NCBI GenBank assembly: GCA_050186955.1
Contig: JBFWXZ010000035.1
Coordinates: 1 to 21,895 of the forward strand
Direction: 5' to 3'
Source: JACKJP01 sp050186955
GTDB taxonomy: Bacteria > Pseudomonadota > Alphaproteobacteria > Rhizobiales > Tepidamorphaceae
DNA: 21,895 bases
Shown here: positions 15,347 through 21,895 of the stretch, one piece after another
Numbering within the stretch: the stretch's first letter is position 1
How the letters are laid out: every line of letters starts with the position of its first letter
Made by a program: the position numbers and the translations under genes
The notes under the pieces: model-generated
Databases searched by the model: none
The model's input: the letters and a program-made list of their open reading frames with translations, nothing else
What the model was told of the DNA's origin: nothing

Positions 15347-16054
15347 ATGAACGATACGGCAGAACAGCGGGTGGAGCAGAATCCGACGGCGTTGCGCGAC
15401 CTCATGCGCATGGCCGAGGCGCTGCTGTTCGCCGCCACCGAGCCGCTCGACGAGAAGACCCTGGCGGCACGCCTGCCGCGCGGCGCCGACATTCCGCTGG
15501 TGCTGGAATGCCTGCAGCGCGACTACGCGGTGCGCGGGGTCAACCTCGTGCGGGTGGGGGATCGTTGGCGCTTCCGCACCGCCGACGATCTCGCCTTCCT
15601 GCTGCAGCGCGACCAGACCGACGAGCGCCGCCTCTCGCGCGCCGCGCTGGAGACGCTGGCGATCATCGCCTACCACCAGCCGGTGACGCGCGCCGAGATC
15701 GAGGAGATCCGCGGCGTCAGCGCCCGCCTCGACGCGCTGATGGAGACCGGCTGGGTGCGCATGCGCGGCCGCCGCCGCACGCCGGGCCGCCCGGTGACCT
15801 ACGGCACGACGCCCGAGTTTCTCGACCATTTCGGCCTGGAATCGCTGCGCGACCTGCCGGGCCTCGACGAGCTCAAGGGCTCCGGCCTGCTGAACCTGAC
15901 GCTGCCGCCGGGCTTCAGCGTCCCGCAGCCCGACGATTCCGAGCTCGGCCCCGACGAGGACCCGCTTGATCCCGACGATCTGGGCGAGGAGACGGAAGGC
16001 GACCTCGACGCGGAGTTCGCCTTTGCCGAGGCGGCGGGAGAGGGCCGTGGCTGA
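15347..16054 (+). CDS. scpB: Segregation and condensation protein B
   Basis: This 235-residue protein is the ScpB partner of ScpA in the SMC condensin. Two winged-helix domains are visible. The first opens with LMRMAEALLFAATEPL (residues 19-34). The second includes RAALETLAIIAYHQPVTRAE (98-117) and IEEIRGVSA, followed by GRPVTYGTTPEFLDHFGL, the conserved GRPxxY segment at 147-152. The C-terminal tail after about residue 195 is acidic and low in complexity, a common extension in alphaproteobacteria. ATG at 15347 follows GAGGGAACGGG. The last eight bases, including the TGA, overlap the GTG start of an ABC ATPase gene. That predicts translational coupling between two genes with no known shared role. 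Confidence 0.94.
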   Translation: MNDTAEQRVEQNPTALRDLMRMAEALLFAATEPLDEKTLAARLPRGADIPLVLECLQRDYAVRGVNLVRVGDRWRFRTADDLAFLLQRDQTDERRLSRAALETLAIIAYHQPVTRAEIEEIRGVSARLDALMETGWVRMRGRRRTPGRPVTYGTTPEFLDHFGLESLRDLPGLDELKGSGLLNLTLPPGFSVPQPDDSELGPDEDPLDPDDLGEETEGDLDAEFAFAEAAGEGRG

Positions 16055-17156
16055 CAGGCCGCAAACCGCCTCCCCGGACTGGGGAAGGCGCGGCACCGCA
16101 GGCGCCTCCATCGCATCGAGCCTGCAGCTTTCCGGCGTCGCCCACAGCTATGGCGACAATCCCGCCCTCGAACATATCGACCTGGAGATCGCGCCGCGCG
16201 AGATCGTCTGCCTGCTGGGGCGCTCGGGCTGCGGCAAGTCGACGCTGCTGCGCGTTGCCGCGGGGTTGGAGCGGCCGCAGGCCGGAACGGTCGCCATCGA
16301 CGGCGTCGGGATGACCGGGCCGGGCGTCCACGTCCCCCCGGAGCGGCGCGGAATAGGCTTTGTCTTTCAGGACTATGCGCTGTTTCCGCACATGACGATC
16401 CTGAAGAACGTCACCTTCGGGCTGACCCGGCTGCCGGCGGCGGAGGCGCGCGAGGCGGCGCTGGCGGCGCTCGCCCGCGTCGGCCTGGAGCGATATGCCG
16501 AGAAATACCCGCACGAGCTTTCCGGCGGCGAGCAGCAGCGCACCGCGCTCGCCCGCGCGATCGCGCCGCGCCCGGGCATCCTGCTGATGGACGAGCCGTT
16601 TTCCGGGCTCGACAGGCGGCTTCGCGACGAGGTGCGCTCAGAGACGCTGGCGATCCTGCGCGAGACGCGCGCCACCTCGATCATCGTCACCCACGACCCG
16701 GAGGAGGCGATGCAACTCGCCGACCGCATCGTGCTGATGCGCGGCGGCAGGATCGCGCAGACTGGGACCGCGCGCGAGCTCTACCATCACCCGGCCGATA
16801 TCGAGGTCGCCCGTTTCTTCAGCGAAATCAACCTTATCCAGGGCGTTGGCACGGATACCGGCGTCAGGACGGCGCTCGGAATCGTCGGCCACCAGGGCGC
16901 CCGCGCCGGCGCTTCCTACCATGTCGGCATCCGTCCCCACGGCCTCGTCGTCGCGCCCTCCAACGGCGCGCCGATCCAGCCGGTCGGGCGCATCACCGGC
17001 CGCCGCTTCATCGGCGAGATCGACTATGTGGAGCTTGCCGTGGAGGGCGTGGAGCTGCCGCTGGTCGCCCGCTCGCGGCTTGCCGACGACCTGCAGCGCG
17101 GCAGCGATGTTTCGGTCACCATCGATCCGCGCGGGATCCTCGTTTTCGATGCCTGA
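16047..17156 (+). CDS. ABC transporter ATP-binding protein (FbpC/CysA/PotA-like), orphan
   Basis: This 369-residue importer-type ATPase has all nucleotide-binding motifs: Walker A GRSGCGKST (58-66), Q-loop Gln108 in FVFQDYALFPH, signature LSGGEQQR (158-165), Walker B ILLMDEP (178-184), D-loop SGLD, and switch His216 in IIVTHDPEEA. A TOBE-like C-terminal domain covers about 290-369 (HVGIRPHGLVV onward). This matches ferric-iron (FbpC), sulfate or polyamine type subunits; FbpC-like is my best guess from VTHDPEEAMQLADRI and the C-terminal domain. No permease or binding-protein gene is adjacent. The GTG start at 16047 overlaps the scpB stop by 8 bp, with GGAGAGG just upstream. It lies where I would expect scpB to be followed directly by tatA, so it may be an insertion or a lineage-specific neighbour. 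Confidence 0.88.
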   Translation: MADRPQTASPDWGRRGTAGASIASSLQLSGVAHSYGDNPALEHIDLEIAPREIVCLLGRSGCGKSTLLRVAAGLERPQAGTVAIDGVGMTGPGVHVPPERRGIGFVFQDYALFPHMTILKNVTFGLTRLPAAEAREAALAALARVGLERYAEKYPHELSGGEQQRTALARAIAPRPGILLMDEPFSGLDRRLRDEVRSETLAILRETRATSIIVTHDPEEAMQLADRIVLMRGGRIAQTGTARELYHHPADIEVARFFSEINLIQGVGTDTGVRTALGIVGHQGARAGASYHVGIRPHGLVVAPSNGAPIQPVGRITGRRFIGEIDYVELAVEGVELPLVARSRLADDLQRGSDVSVTIDPRGILVFDA

Positions 17157-17170
17157 GACCGCCGGTGACT

Positions 17171-17200
17171 TTATTGCGGCGGGCTTCGTCGCCATATAAG
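17171..17200 (+). promoter_or_regulatory. Candidate tatABC promoter
   Basis: TTATTG (17171-17176) and TATAAG (17195-17200) are separated by 18 bp, in the 101-bp gap between the ABC ATPase gene and tatA. TATAAG is a near-consensus -10 and stands out in this GC-rich sequence. The predicted transcript would start about 50 bp before the tatA ATG. It would make tatABC independent of the scpB-ATPase unit. Confidence 0.5.
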
Positions 17201-17257
17201 GTGCCGGACCGAAAAACAGTTTGACCGCACCATGTTGCGGGTTTTGGAGGAGAATTC

Positions 17258-17503
17258 ATGGCCCCGAGTTGGTTCCAGATCCTGATCGTGATCGTCTTGC
17301 TCGTGCTGCTCTTCGGGCGCGGCAAGATTTCCGAGCTGATGGGCGATGTCGCCAAGGGCATCAAGAGCTTCAAGAAGGGCATGTCCGAGGACGAGCAGGT
17401 CGCCGAGGAAGAGGCCCAGACGGCCAAGACCATCGAGCATGCCGCCCAGGAGCCGGTGAAGCCGGCCAAGGCCGCCCGCGCGTCCAAGTCCAAGGCCGGC
17501 TGA
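17258..17503 (+). CDS. tatA: Twin-arginine translocase subunit TatA
   Basis: This 81-residue protein is the pore-forming TatA of the Sec-independent pathway, which exports folded proteins carrying RR signal peptides. It has one N-terminal transmembrane helix (about residues 6-20, FQILIVIVLLVLLFG). A hinge with the conserved Phe-Gly leads into an amphipathic helix, GRGKISELMGDVAKGIKSFKKG, given here as residues 20-41. The tail is charged and disordered, ending in a Lys/Ala-rich run. The ribosome site GGAGGAGAA directly precedes the ATG and is the strongest in the window, fitting the excess of TatA over TatB and TatC. A likely promoter lies upstream. Confidence 0.95.
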   Translation: MAPSWFQILIVIVLLVLLFGRGKISELMGDVAKGIKSFKKGMSEDEQVAEEEAQTAKTIEHAAQEPVKPAKAARASKSKAG

Positions 17504-17509
17504 AGACCG

Positions 17510-17524
17510 GCGCGCCGAGCGCGC
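17510..17524 (+). other. GC hairpin between tatA and tatB
   Basis: GCGCGC (17510-17515) and GCGCGC (17519-17524) can form a 6-bp stem with a CGA loop, seven bases after the tatA stop. It may shield the 3' end of a tatA message or slow ribosome entry at tatB, whose own ribosome site is weak. The functional role is speculative. Confidence 0.35.
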
Positions 17525-17554
17525 GCGGGTCCGCTGGCTCACCGGTGAACCGAA

Positions 17555-18007
17555 ATGCTTGATGTCGGCTGGAGCGAGATGCTCGTGGTCGCCGTGATCC
17601 TCATCGTGGTGGTGGGGCCGCGCGACCTGCCGGGCGTGCTGCGCACCTTCGGGCGCTATATGGGCCAGGTGCGCCGTATGGCCGGCGACTTCCAGCGCCA
17701 GTTCAACGACGCGCTGCGCGAGGCCGAGCTCGACGACGTCAAGCGCGACATCGAGAGCGTGAGCCGCGACAACCCCGTCAAGCAGCTCGGCAAGTCCGTC
17801 TCCGAGGCGATGGAGCCGCTGCGCGACGCCGGCAAGTCGGTGGCGGGCGAGGCGCAGAAGCAGGTCGATCAGGCGGCCGCGGCGTCGAAGCCCGCCGCAA
17901 GCGAGCCGAAGGTGGCGGCGCAGGCAAAGCCGAAGGCCTCGTCGAAGGCCCCTTCGAAGGCAAAATCGAAATCCGGCCCGGAGGCGAAGAGCGGCGATGC
18001 AGCGTAA
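17555..18007 (+). CDS. tatB: Twin-arginine translocase subunit TatB
   Basis: This 150-residue protein is TatB, which with TatC forms the receptor for RR signal peptides. The N-terminus is MLDVGWSEMLVVAVILIVVVGP: a transmembrane helix at about residues 7-20, then the conserved Gly-Pro and RDLPGVLRTFG. A long amphipathic helix follows (YMGQVRRMAGDFQRQFNDAL onward). The C-terminal third is a Lys/Ala/Ser/Pro-rich low-complexity tail with repeated SKA/PKA units. The early Glu8 in the membrane helix and the length separate it from TatA. It lies 51 bp after tatA and 31 bp before tatC. The ribosome site (GGTGAA) is weak. Confidence 0.94.
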   Translation: MLDVGWSEMLVVAVILIVVVGPRDLPGVLRTFGRYMGQVRRMAGDFQRQFNDALREAELDDVKRDIESVSRDNPVKQLGKSVSEAMEPLRDAGKSVAGEAQKQVDQAAAASKPAASEPKVAAQAKPKASSKAPSKAKSKSGPEAKSGDAA

Positions 18008-18038
18008 CCGCATCCGCAGATTCGCGAGGGCCTAGGCG

Positions 18039-18839
18039 ATGAGCGAGGAAATCGACGAGGTCGAGGCCTCCAAGGCCCCGCTGATCGAACATTTGATCGA
18101 GCTGCGCAACCGCCTCATGAAGGCGCTGATCGCGCTCGCGATCTTCACGATCTTCTGCTTCTTCTTCGCCTCCGACATCTTCAACATCCTGCTCTATCCC
18201 TATGAGCGGGCTGCCGGAAACGTCCGCGACATCGAGCTGATCTACACCGCGCCGCAGGAATATCTGTTCACCCAGTTCAAGCTGGCGCTGTTCGGCGGCT
18301 TCTTCCTCGGTTTCCCGATCATCGCCGGGCAGCTCTACATGTTCGTCGCGCCGGGCCTCTACAAGAACGAGCGCAAGGCCTTCCTGCCGTTCCTGGTGGC
18401 GACGCCGATCCTCTTTCTGCTCGGCGGCGCGCTCGTCTATTTCCTCGTCATGCCGCTGGCGATGAGCTTCTTCCTGTCGATGGAGCAGACCGGGGAGGGC
18501 GTCGCGCAGATCCAGCTCGTCGCCAGGGTCAGCGAATATCTCAGCCTCATCATGACGCTGATCTTCGCCTTCGGCATCTGCTTCCAGATGCCGGTGGTGC
18601 TGACGTTGCTGGCGCGCGCCGGCATCGTCGGTTCCGCCGGGCTCAGGGCCAAGCGCAAGCACGCCATCGTCCTCGTCTTCCTGCTTGCCGCCTTCCTCAC
18701 GCCGCCGGACCCGGTGAGCCAGATCGGTCTTGCGTTGCCGACACTGCTTCTCTACGAACTCTCCATCCTATCGGTACGCCAGGTCGAACGCCGCCGCGAG
18801 GCGGAGGAGAAGACCCGCGAAGCAGACGCCGGCGCCTGA
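18039..18839 (+). CDS. tatC: Twin-arginine translocase subunit TatC
   Basis: This 266-residue polytopic protein is TatC, the core receptor for twin-arginine signal peptides, with the six transmembrane helices usual for the family. Family marks are HLIELRNRLMKAL (residues 18-30) before helix 1, FFLGFPIIAGQLYMFVAPGLYKNERK (seen as residues 88-113), which contains the conserved Glu of the signal-peptide site, and FLTPPDPVSQ at 219-228 near the last helices. Its charged tail is Arg/Glu-rich. ATG at 18039 follows GAGGG. It completes tatA-tatB-tatC. serS follows after 78 bp, with a terminator-like hairpin in the gap. Confidence 0.97.
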   Translation: MSEEIDEVEASKAPLIEHLIELRNRLMKALIALAIFTIFCFFFASDIFNILLYPYERAAGNVRDIELIYTAPQEYLFTQFKLALFGGFFLGFPIIAGQLYMFVAPGLYKNERKAFLPFLVATPILFLLGGALVYFLVMPLAMSFFLSMEQTGEGVAQIQLVARVSEYLSLIMTLIFAFGICFQMPVVLTLLARAGIVGSAGLRAKRKHAIVLVFLLAAFLTPPDPVSQIGLALPTLLLYELSILSVRQVERRREAEEKTREADAGA

Positions 18840-18878
18840 TTCCGGCTTTCGGGGGCAAGCGGCTCGCGGCATGCCGGT

Positions 18879-18900
18879 TCCCGCCGGTTCGGCGGGGTTT
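18879..18900 (+). terminator. Terminator-like hairpin between tatC and serS
   Basis: CCCGCCG (18880-18886) and CGGCGGG (18890-18896) form a perfect 7-bp GC stem with a 3-base loop, followed by GTTT (18897-18900). The T-run is short, so termination may be weak. The hairpin ends 17 bases before the serS ATG, so it could also affect serS expression. Confidence 0.45.
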
Positions 18901-18917
18901 CAGCAGGCAGGTTCAAC

Positions 18918-20201
18918 ATGTTCGACATCAAGTGGATCAGGGACAATCCTGAAGCATTCGACCGGGCGTTGCGCCGCCGCGGCCTCGAGCCGGCGGCCGG
19001 CGCCCTGATCGCGCTCGACGAGGCGCGCCGCGCCCATATCCAGAAGCTGCAGGACGCGCAGGAGCGCCGCAACGCCGCCTCCAAGGCCATCGGCGCCGCC
19101 AAGGCCTCGGGCGACGAGGCGGGTGCGGCGGCGCTGATCGCCGAGATCGCCGAGCTGAAATCCTTCGTCCAGAGCGGCGAGGAGGAGGAGCGCAAGCTCA
19201 CCGAGGCGCTCGAATCGGCGCTCGCCGGGCTTCCCAACATGCCGCTCGACAGCGCCCCCGACGGCGCGGACGAGAGCGACAACCCGGTTCTCCACGTCAA
19301 GGGAGAGAAGCCGTCCTTCGCCTATCAGCCGAAGCAGCATTTCGAGATCGGCGAGGGGCTCGGCATGATGGACTTCGACGCAGCGGGCCGCATTTCCGGC
19401 GCGCGCTTCGTCGTCATGCGCGGGCCGCTCGCCCGGCTGGAGCGCGCCATCGCGCAGTTCATGCTCGACACCCATACCGGCGAGAACGGCTACACCGAGG
19501 TCAACCCGCCGCTGCTGGTGCGCGACCACACCATGTTCGGCACCGCGCAGCTTCCCAAATTCGCCGAGGACCAGTTCCAGACCGTCGACGGGTTCTGGCT
19601 GATCCCGACGGCCGAGGTGCCGCTGACCAATCTCGCGCGCGAGCAGATCGTCGAGGAACAGGCGCTGCCGATGCGCTTCACCGCTGGCACGCCGTGCTTC
19701 CGCCTCGAGGCCGGGGCGGCGGGGCGCGACACCCGCGGCATCATCCGCCAGCACCAGTTCTACAAGGTCGAGCTCGTCTCGATCACCGCGCCGGAGGAAT
19801 CGGAGGCCGAGCTGGAGCGCATGCGCGGCTGCGCCGAGATGATCCTCGACCGGCTGGGCCTGCATTACCGCGTCGTCACCCTGTGCACCGGCGACATGGG
19901 TTTCGCCTCGCGCAAGACCTACGACCTCGAGGTCTGGCTGCCGGGGCAGGACGCCTATCGCGAGATTTCGAGCTGCTCGGTCTGCGGCGACTTCCAGGCG
20001 CGACGCATGAACGCGCGCTACCGGCCGAAGGACGGCTCGCCGGTGCGCCACGTGCACACGCTGAACGGCTCCGGCCTCGCGGTCGGACGCACGCTTGTCG
20101 CGATTCTGGAGAACTATCAGTGCGAGGACGGCAGCGTCGTCGTTCCCGAGGCTCTCCGCCCCTATATGGGCGGCATCGAGCGGATCGCGCGCGCCGGCTG
20201 A
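18918..20201 (+). CDS. serS: Seryl-tRNA synthetase (SerRS)
   Basis: This 427-residue class II synthetase charges tRNA-Ser and the selenocysteine tRNA where present. The N-terminus MFDIKWIRDNPEAFDRAL leads into the antiparallel coiled-coil arm that grips the long variable arm of the tRNA (about residues 28-100, rich in Glu, Arg and Ala). The catalytic core includes GYTEVNPPLLV, the motif-2 segment FRLEAGAAGRDTRG with Arg262, and motif 3 NGSGLAVGRTLVAILENYQ with Arg391. SSCSVCGDFQARRMN is typical of bacterial SerRS. ATG at 18918 has AGGCAGG about 7 bases upstream. Length is normal. surE follows after 31 bp. Confidence 0.97.
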   Translation: MFDIKWIRDNPEAFDRALRRRGLEPAAGALIALDEARRAHIQKLQDAQERRNAASKAIGAAKASGDEAGAAALIAEIAELKSFVQSGEEEERKLTEALESALAGLPNMPLDSAPDGADESDNPVLHVKGEKPSFAYQPKQHFEIGEGLGMMDFDAAGRISGARFVVMRGPLARLERAIAQFMLDTHTGENGYTEVNPPLLVRDHTMFGTAQLPKFAEDQFQTVDGFWLIPTAEVPLTNLAREQIVEEQALPMRFTAGTPCFRLEAGAAGRDTRGIIRQHQFYKVELVSITAPEESEAELERMRGCAEMILDRLGLHYRVVTLCTGDMGFASRKTYDLEVWLPGQDAYREISSCSVCGDFQARRMNARYRPKDGSPVRHVHTLNGSGLAVGRTLVAILENYQCEDGSVVVPEALRPYMGGIERIARAG

Positions 20202-20232
20202 GGCGCGACGGACAGGCAAGCGGGGCAGGGCG

Positions 20233-20994
20233 ATGCGCATCCTGGTGACGAATGACGACGGCATCCACGCGCCGGGGCTGAAGGTTCTGGAGCGGATCGC
20301 CCTGGAACTCAGCCAGGACGTGTGGATCGTCGCGCCCGAGACCGACCAGAGCGGCGCCTCGCATTCGCTGACGCTCAACAACCCGCTGCGGCTGCGGCAG
20401 GTATCCGAGCGCCGCTACGCCGTGCAGGGCACGCCCACCGACTGCGTCATCATGGGCGTGCGCCACATCCTGCTGGAGGACCCGCCGGATCTCGTGCTGT
20501 CCGGCGTCAATCGCGGGCAGAACCTCGCCGACGACGTCACCTATTCGGGCACCATCGCCGGCGCCTTCGAGGGCGCGCTGCTCGGCGTGCGCTCGATTGC
20601 CCTCAGCCAGGCCTACAATTTCGGCGAGGGCCAGGAGATCCGCTGGGAGACGGCGGAGGCGCACGGCCCTGAAACCATCCGCAAGCTGCTGACGGTGATG
20701 GACGATCCCGGCGTGGTGATGAACGTCAACTTCCCCAACTGCGATCCCGGCGACGTCGCCGGGACCGAGGTGACGCGGCAGGGCAAGCGCGACCAGAACC
20801 TGCTCTATCTCGACGGCCGCAAGGACGGGCGCGGCAACCCCTATTACTGGCTCGGGTTCGCCCGCAAGCTCTCCAACCCGCCGCAGGGCAGCGACCTGCG
20901 CGCGGTCTATGACGGCCGCATCTCGGTGACGCCGCTGGCGCTCGACCTCACCGACGACGGCGCCCGCGACCGCCTGCGGGAAGCCATGCGGTGA
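20233..20994 (+). CDS. surE: 5'/3'-nucleotidase SurE
   Basis: This 253-residue protein is SurE, a metal-dependent phosphatase of nucleoside monophosphates linked to stationary-phase survival. The metal site is intact: Asp8-Asp9 in LVTNDDGIHAPG, Ser40 in TDQSGASHSLTL, and Asn93 in LSGVNRGQNLADD. VTYSGTIAGAFEGALLG is also diagnostic. ATG at 20233 is preferred, with GCAGGG a few bases upstream; the longer frame from 20095 would run into serS. Its TGA overlaps the GTG of pcm by four bases, giving the classic surE-pcm pair seen in many proteobacteria. Confidence 0.96.
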   Translation: MRILVTNDDGIHAPGLKVLERIALELSQDVWIVAPETDQSGASHSLTLNNPLRLRQVSERRYAVQGTPTDCVIMGVRHILLEDPPDLVLSGVNRGQNLADDVTYSGTIAGAFEGALLGVRSIALSQAYNFGEGQEIRWETAEAHGPETIRKLLTVMDDPGVVMNVNFPNCDPGDVAGTEVTRQGKRDQNLLYLDGRKDGRGNPYYWLGFARKLSNPPQGSDLRAVYDGRISVTPLALDLTDDGARDRLREAMR

Positions 20995-21665
20995 CGGCAG
21001 GCGGCGAACCGCACGGCGACGATGGCGGCGACGTCGCCCGCGCCCGCCTCGTCCTCGACCTGCGCGCCCGCGGCATCCTCGATCCGGCGGTGCTGAAGGC
21101 CATCGAGAAGACACCACGGGTGCTCTTCGTCGATCCCGCGCTCGCCGACATCGCCGACGACGACCGCGCCCTGCCCATCGACTGCGGCCAGACCATCTCA
21201 CAGCCCTTCGTCGTCGCCTACATGACCGAGACGCTGAAGCTGAACGACCGTCACAAGGTGCTCGAGATCGGCACCGGCAGCGGCTACCAGACGGCCGTGC
21301 TGGCGCGCATCTGCCGCCGCGTCTATTCCATCGAGCGCTACCGCTCGCTGATGGCGGCGGCCGAGAAGCGGCTGGCGGCGCTGCGCATCTCCAACGCCAC
21401 GCTGATAAACGCCGACGGCTATGACGGCTGGCCGGCGCAGGCGCCCTTCGACCGCATCATCGTTACCGCCTCGGCGCTGGAAGTGCCGGAGAAGCTCAAG
21501 CAGCAGCTCAAGCCCGGCGGCATCCTGATCTCCCCGGTCGGCCCGCATGACGGCGACCAGCAACTCGTCCGCGTGGTGCGCAACGAGGATGCGAGCTTCA
21601 GCGAGACGCGGCTGCTGCCGGTGCGCTTCGTCGCCATGGTGCCGGGCAAGGCGGCGCATCTCTAG
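20991..21665 (+). CDS. pcm: Protein-L-isoaspartate O-methyltransferase (Pcm)
   Basis: This 224-residue SAM-dependent methyltransferase starts repair of isoaspartyl damage in ageing proteins. The PCMT motifs are visible: DCGQTISQPFVVAYMTE (64-80), which covers the substrate loop, and motif I VLEIGTGSGYQTAVLA (90-105) for SAM binding. YSIER follows, then later FDRIIVTASA and LKPGGILISPVG. The GTG start at 20991 overlaps the surE stop (GTGA), so translation is probably coupled. The first 15 residues are a Gly/Asp-rich extension, and a start further in cannot be excluded. The TAG at 21663-21665 directly abuts a palindromic repeat whose first base is the G of the stop codon. Confidence 0.95.
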   Translation: MTAGGEPHGDDGGDVARARLVLDLRARGILDPAVLKAIEKTPRVLFVDPALADIADDDRALPIDCGQTISQPFVVAYMTETLKLNDRHKVLEIGTGSGYQTAVLARICRRVYSIERYRSLMAAAEKRLAALRISNATLINADGYDGWPAQAPFDRIIVTASALEVPEKLKQQLKPGGILISPVGPHDGDQQLVRVVRNEDASFSETRLLPVRFVAMVPGKAAHL

Positions 21666-21783
21666 AGCGGCTCACGGCTTGCTGCAAAAGGCTCTGGCCC
21701 TTCGGGTTTTCGGCTAAGCGGACGCCCGGATCGCCTCGCCGGCCGTGAAACAGAACCGTTTTCCAGCAAGCCGTGAGCCGCTC
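21665..21783. repeat. 119-bp palindromic intergenic element
   Basis: Perfect 20-bp terminal inverted repeats lie at 21665-21684 and 21764-21783. A second, imperfect layer of pairing joins 21686-21696 with 21751-21762, and GGCC at 21697-21700 can pair with GGCC at 21741-21744. The whole element could fold into one long hairpin. Each arm also starts or ends with GAGCNGCTC, itself a near palindrome. It contains no coding region. Size and layout resemble the short palindromic repeats of rhizobial genomes (RIME-like), though I cannot confirm the family. The flanks (TA on the left, CA on the right) show no clear target duplication. Confidence 0.75.
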
Positions 21784-21819
21784 CAGGTCGCGACGGCCGG
21801 GCGGCGCCGATTTGAAATT

Positions 21820-21839
21820 AATGTCGAAAATTCGGCATT
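21820..21839. promoter_or_regulatory. AT-rich palindrome upstream of the next gene
   Basis: AATG (21820-21823), CGAA (21825-21828), TTCG (21831-21834) and CATT (21836-21839) make a 20-bp dyad with one mismatched pair and a 2-base centre. It lies in an AT-richer stretch (about 21810-21870) that looks like a promoter region for a plus-strand gene beyond the window. A regulator-binding site is plausible. Confidence 0.35.
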
Positions 21840-21851
21840 CGTCTAAAATGC

Positions 21852-21867
21852 TTAAGGCGTTGTTTAC
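21852..21867 (+). promoter_or_regulatory. Candidate CtrA-binding site
   Basis: TTAA (21852-21855), seven bases, then TTTAC (21863-21867) resembles the alphaproteobacterial CtrA box TTAA-N7-TTAAC with one mismatch. It sits in the presumed upstream region of the next gene. Short motifs like this can occur by chance. Confidence 0.35.
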
Positions 21868-21895
21868 TTAGACGGGACTACCTTCCTCGCAGGTT

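Noticed and set aside
1..21895. Defence island, biosynthetic cluster, prophage or CRISPR system
   Set aside because: Nearly every gene belongs to a known housekeeping family with normal length and intact motifs. No integrase, transposase, toxin-antitoxin pair or repeat-spacer array was seen.

Overview
The window is about 22 kb of GC-rich chromosomal DNA from an alphaproteobacterium, most likely order Hyphomicrobiales (Rhizobiales). This rests on the strongly GC-biased codon use, a PopZ-type polar organiser, an ExoR-like periplasmic Sel1 protein, GANTC (CcrM-type) sites, and a gene order I recall from Sinorhizobium and Agrobacterium chromosomes (tolC, popZ-like, valS ... exoR, xth, erpA, dgt, argS, SPOR protein, nagZ, scpA, scpB, tatABC, serS, surE, pcm). 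I cannot name the genus. The synteny is from memory, not from a search.

Layout. 1-107: the 3' end of a TolC-family outer-membrane channel gene. 241-957: popZ-like gene. 1060-3915: valS. 3916-4190: a 275-bp gap with palindromes and a direct repeat. 4191-5915: ilvD, overlapped by an exoR-like gene (5902-6696). 6734-7881: minus-strand pair, erpA then xth. 8028-11069: dgt and argS. 11144-16054: SPOR-domain protein, nagZ, scpA and scpB. 16047-17156: an FbpC-like ABC ATPase that starts inside scpB. 17258-18839: tatA, tatB, tatC. 18918-21665: serS, surE and pcm. 21666-21895: a 119-bp palindromic repeat, then an AT-richer stretch that looks like the upstream region of a gene beyond the window. Every gene except the erpA-xth pair is on the plus strand. 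No gap exceeds 300 bp. I saw no tRNA, rRNA, CRISPR array, insertion sequence or prophage gene.

How the genes fit together. Most are housekeeping: three aminoacyl-tRNA synthetases (Val, Arg, Ser), branched-chain amino-acid synthesis (IlvD), Fe-S delivery (ErpA), DNA repair and dNTP control (Xth, Dgt), chromosome condensation (ScpA, ScpB) and pole organisation (PopZ), cell-wall and septum functions (SPOR protein, NagZ), export of folded proteins (TatABC), and stationary-phase or damage maintenance (SurE, Pcm). The cluster resembles a cell-cycle and envelope neighbourhood more than an accessory island.

I found no convincing undescribed multi-gene system. The parts that stand out are the orphan ABC ATPase coupled to scpB, the exoR-like start codon inside ilvD, three GANTC sites spaced exactly 43 bp apart before popZ, a hairpin that buries the nagZ start codon, repeated motifs in the ilvD leader, and the palindromic element directly against the pcm stop codon.
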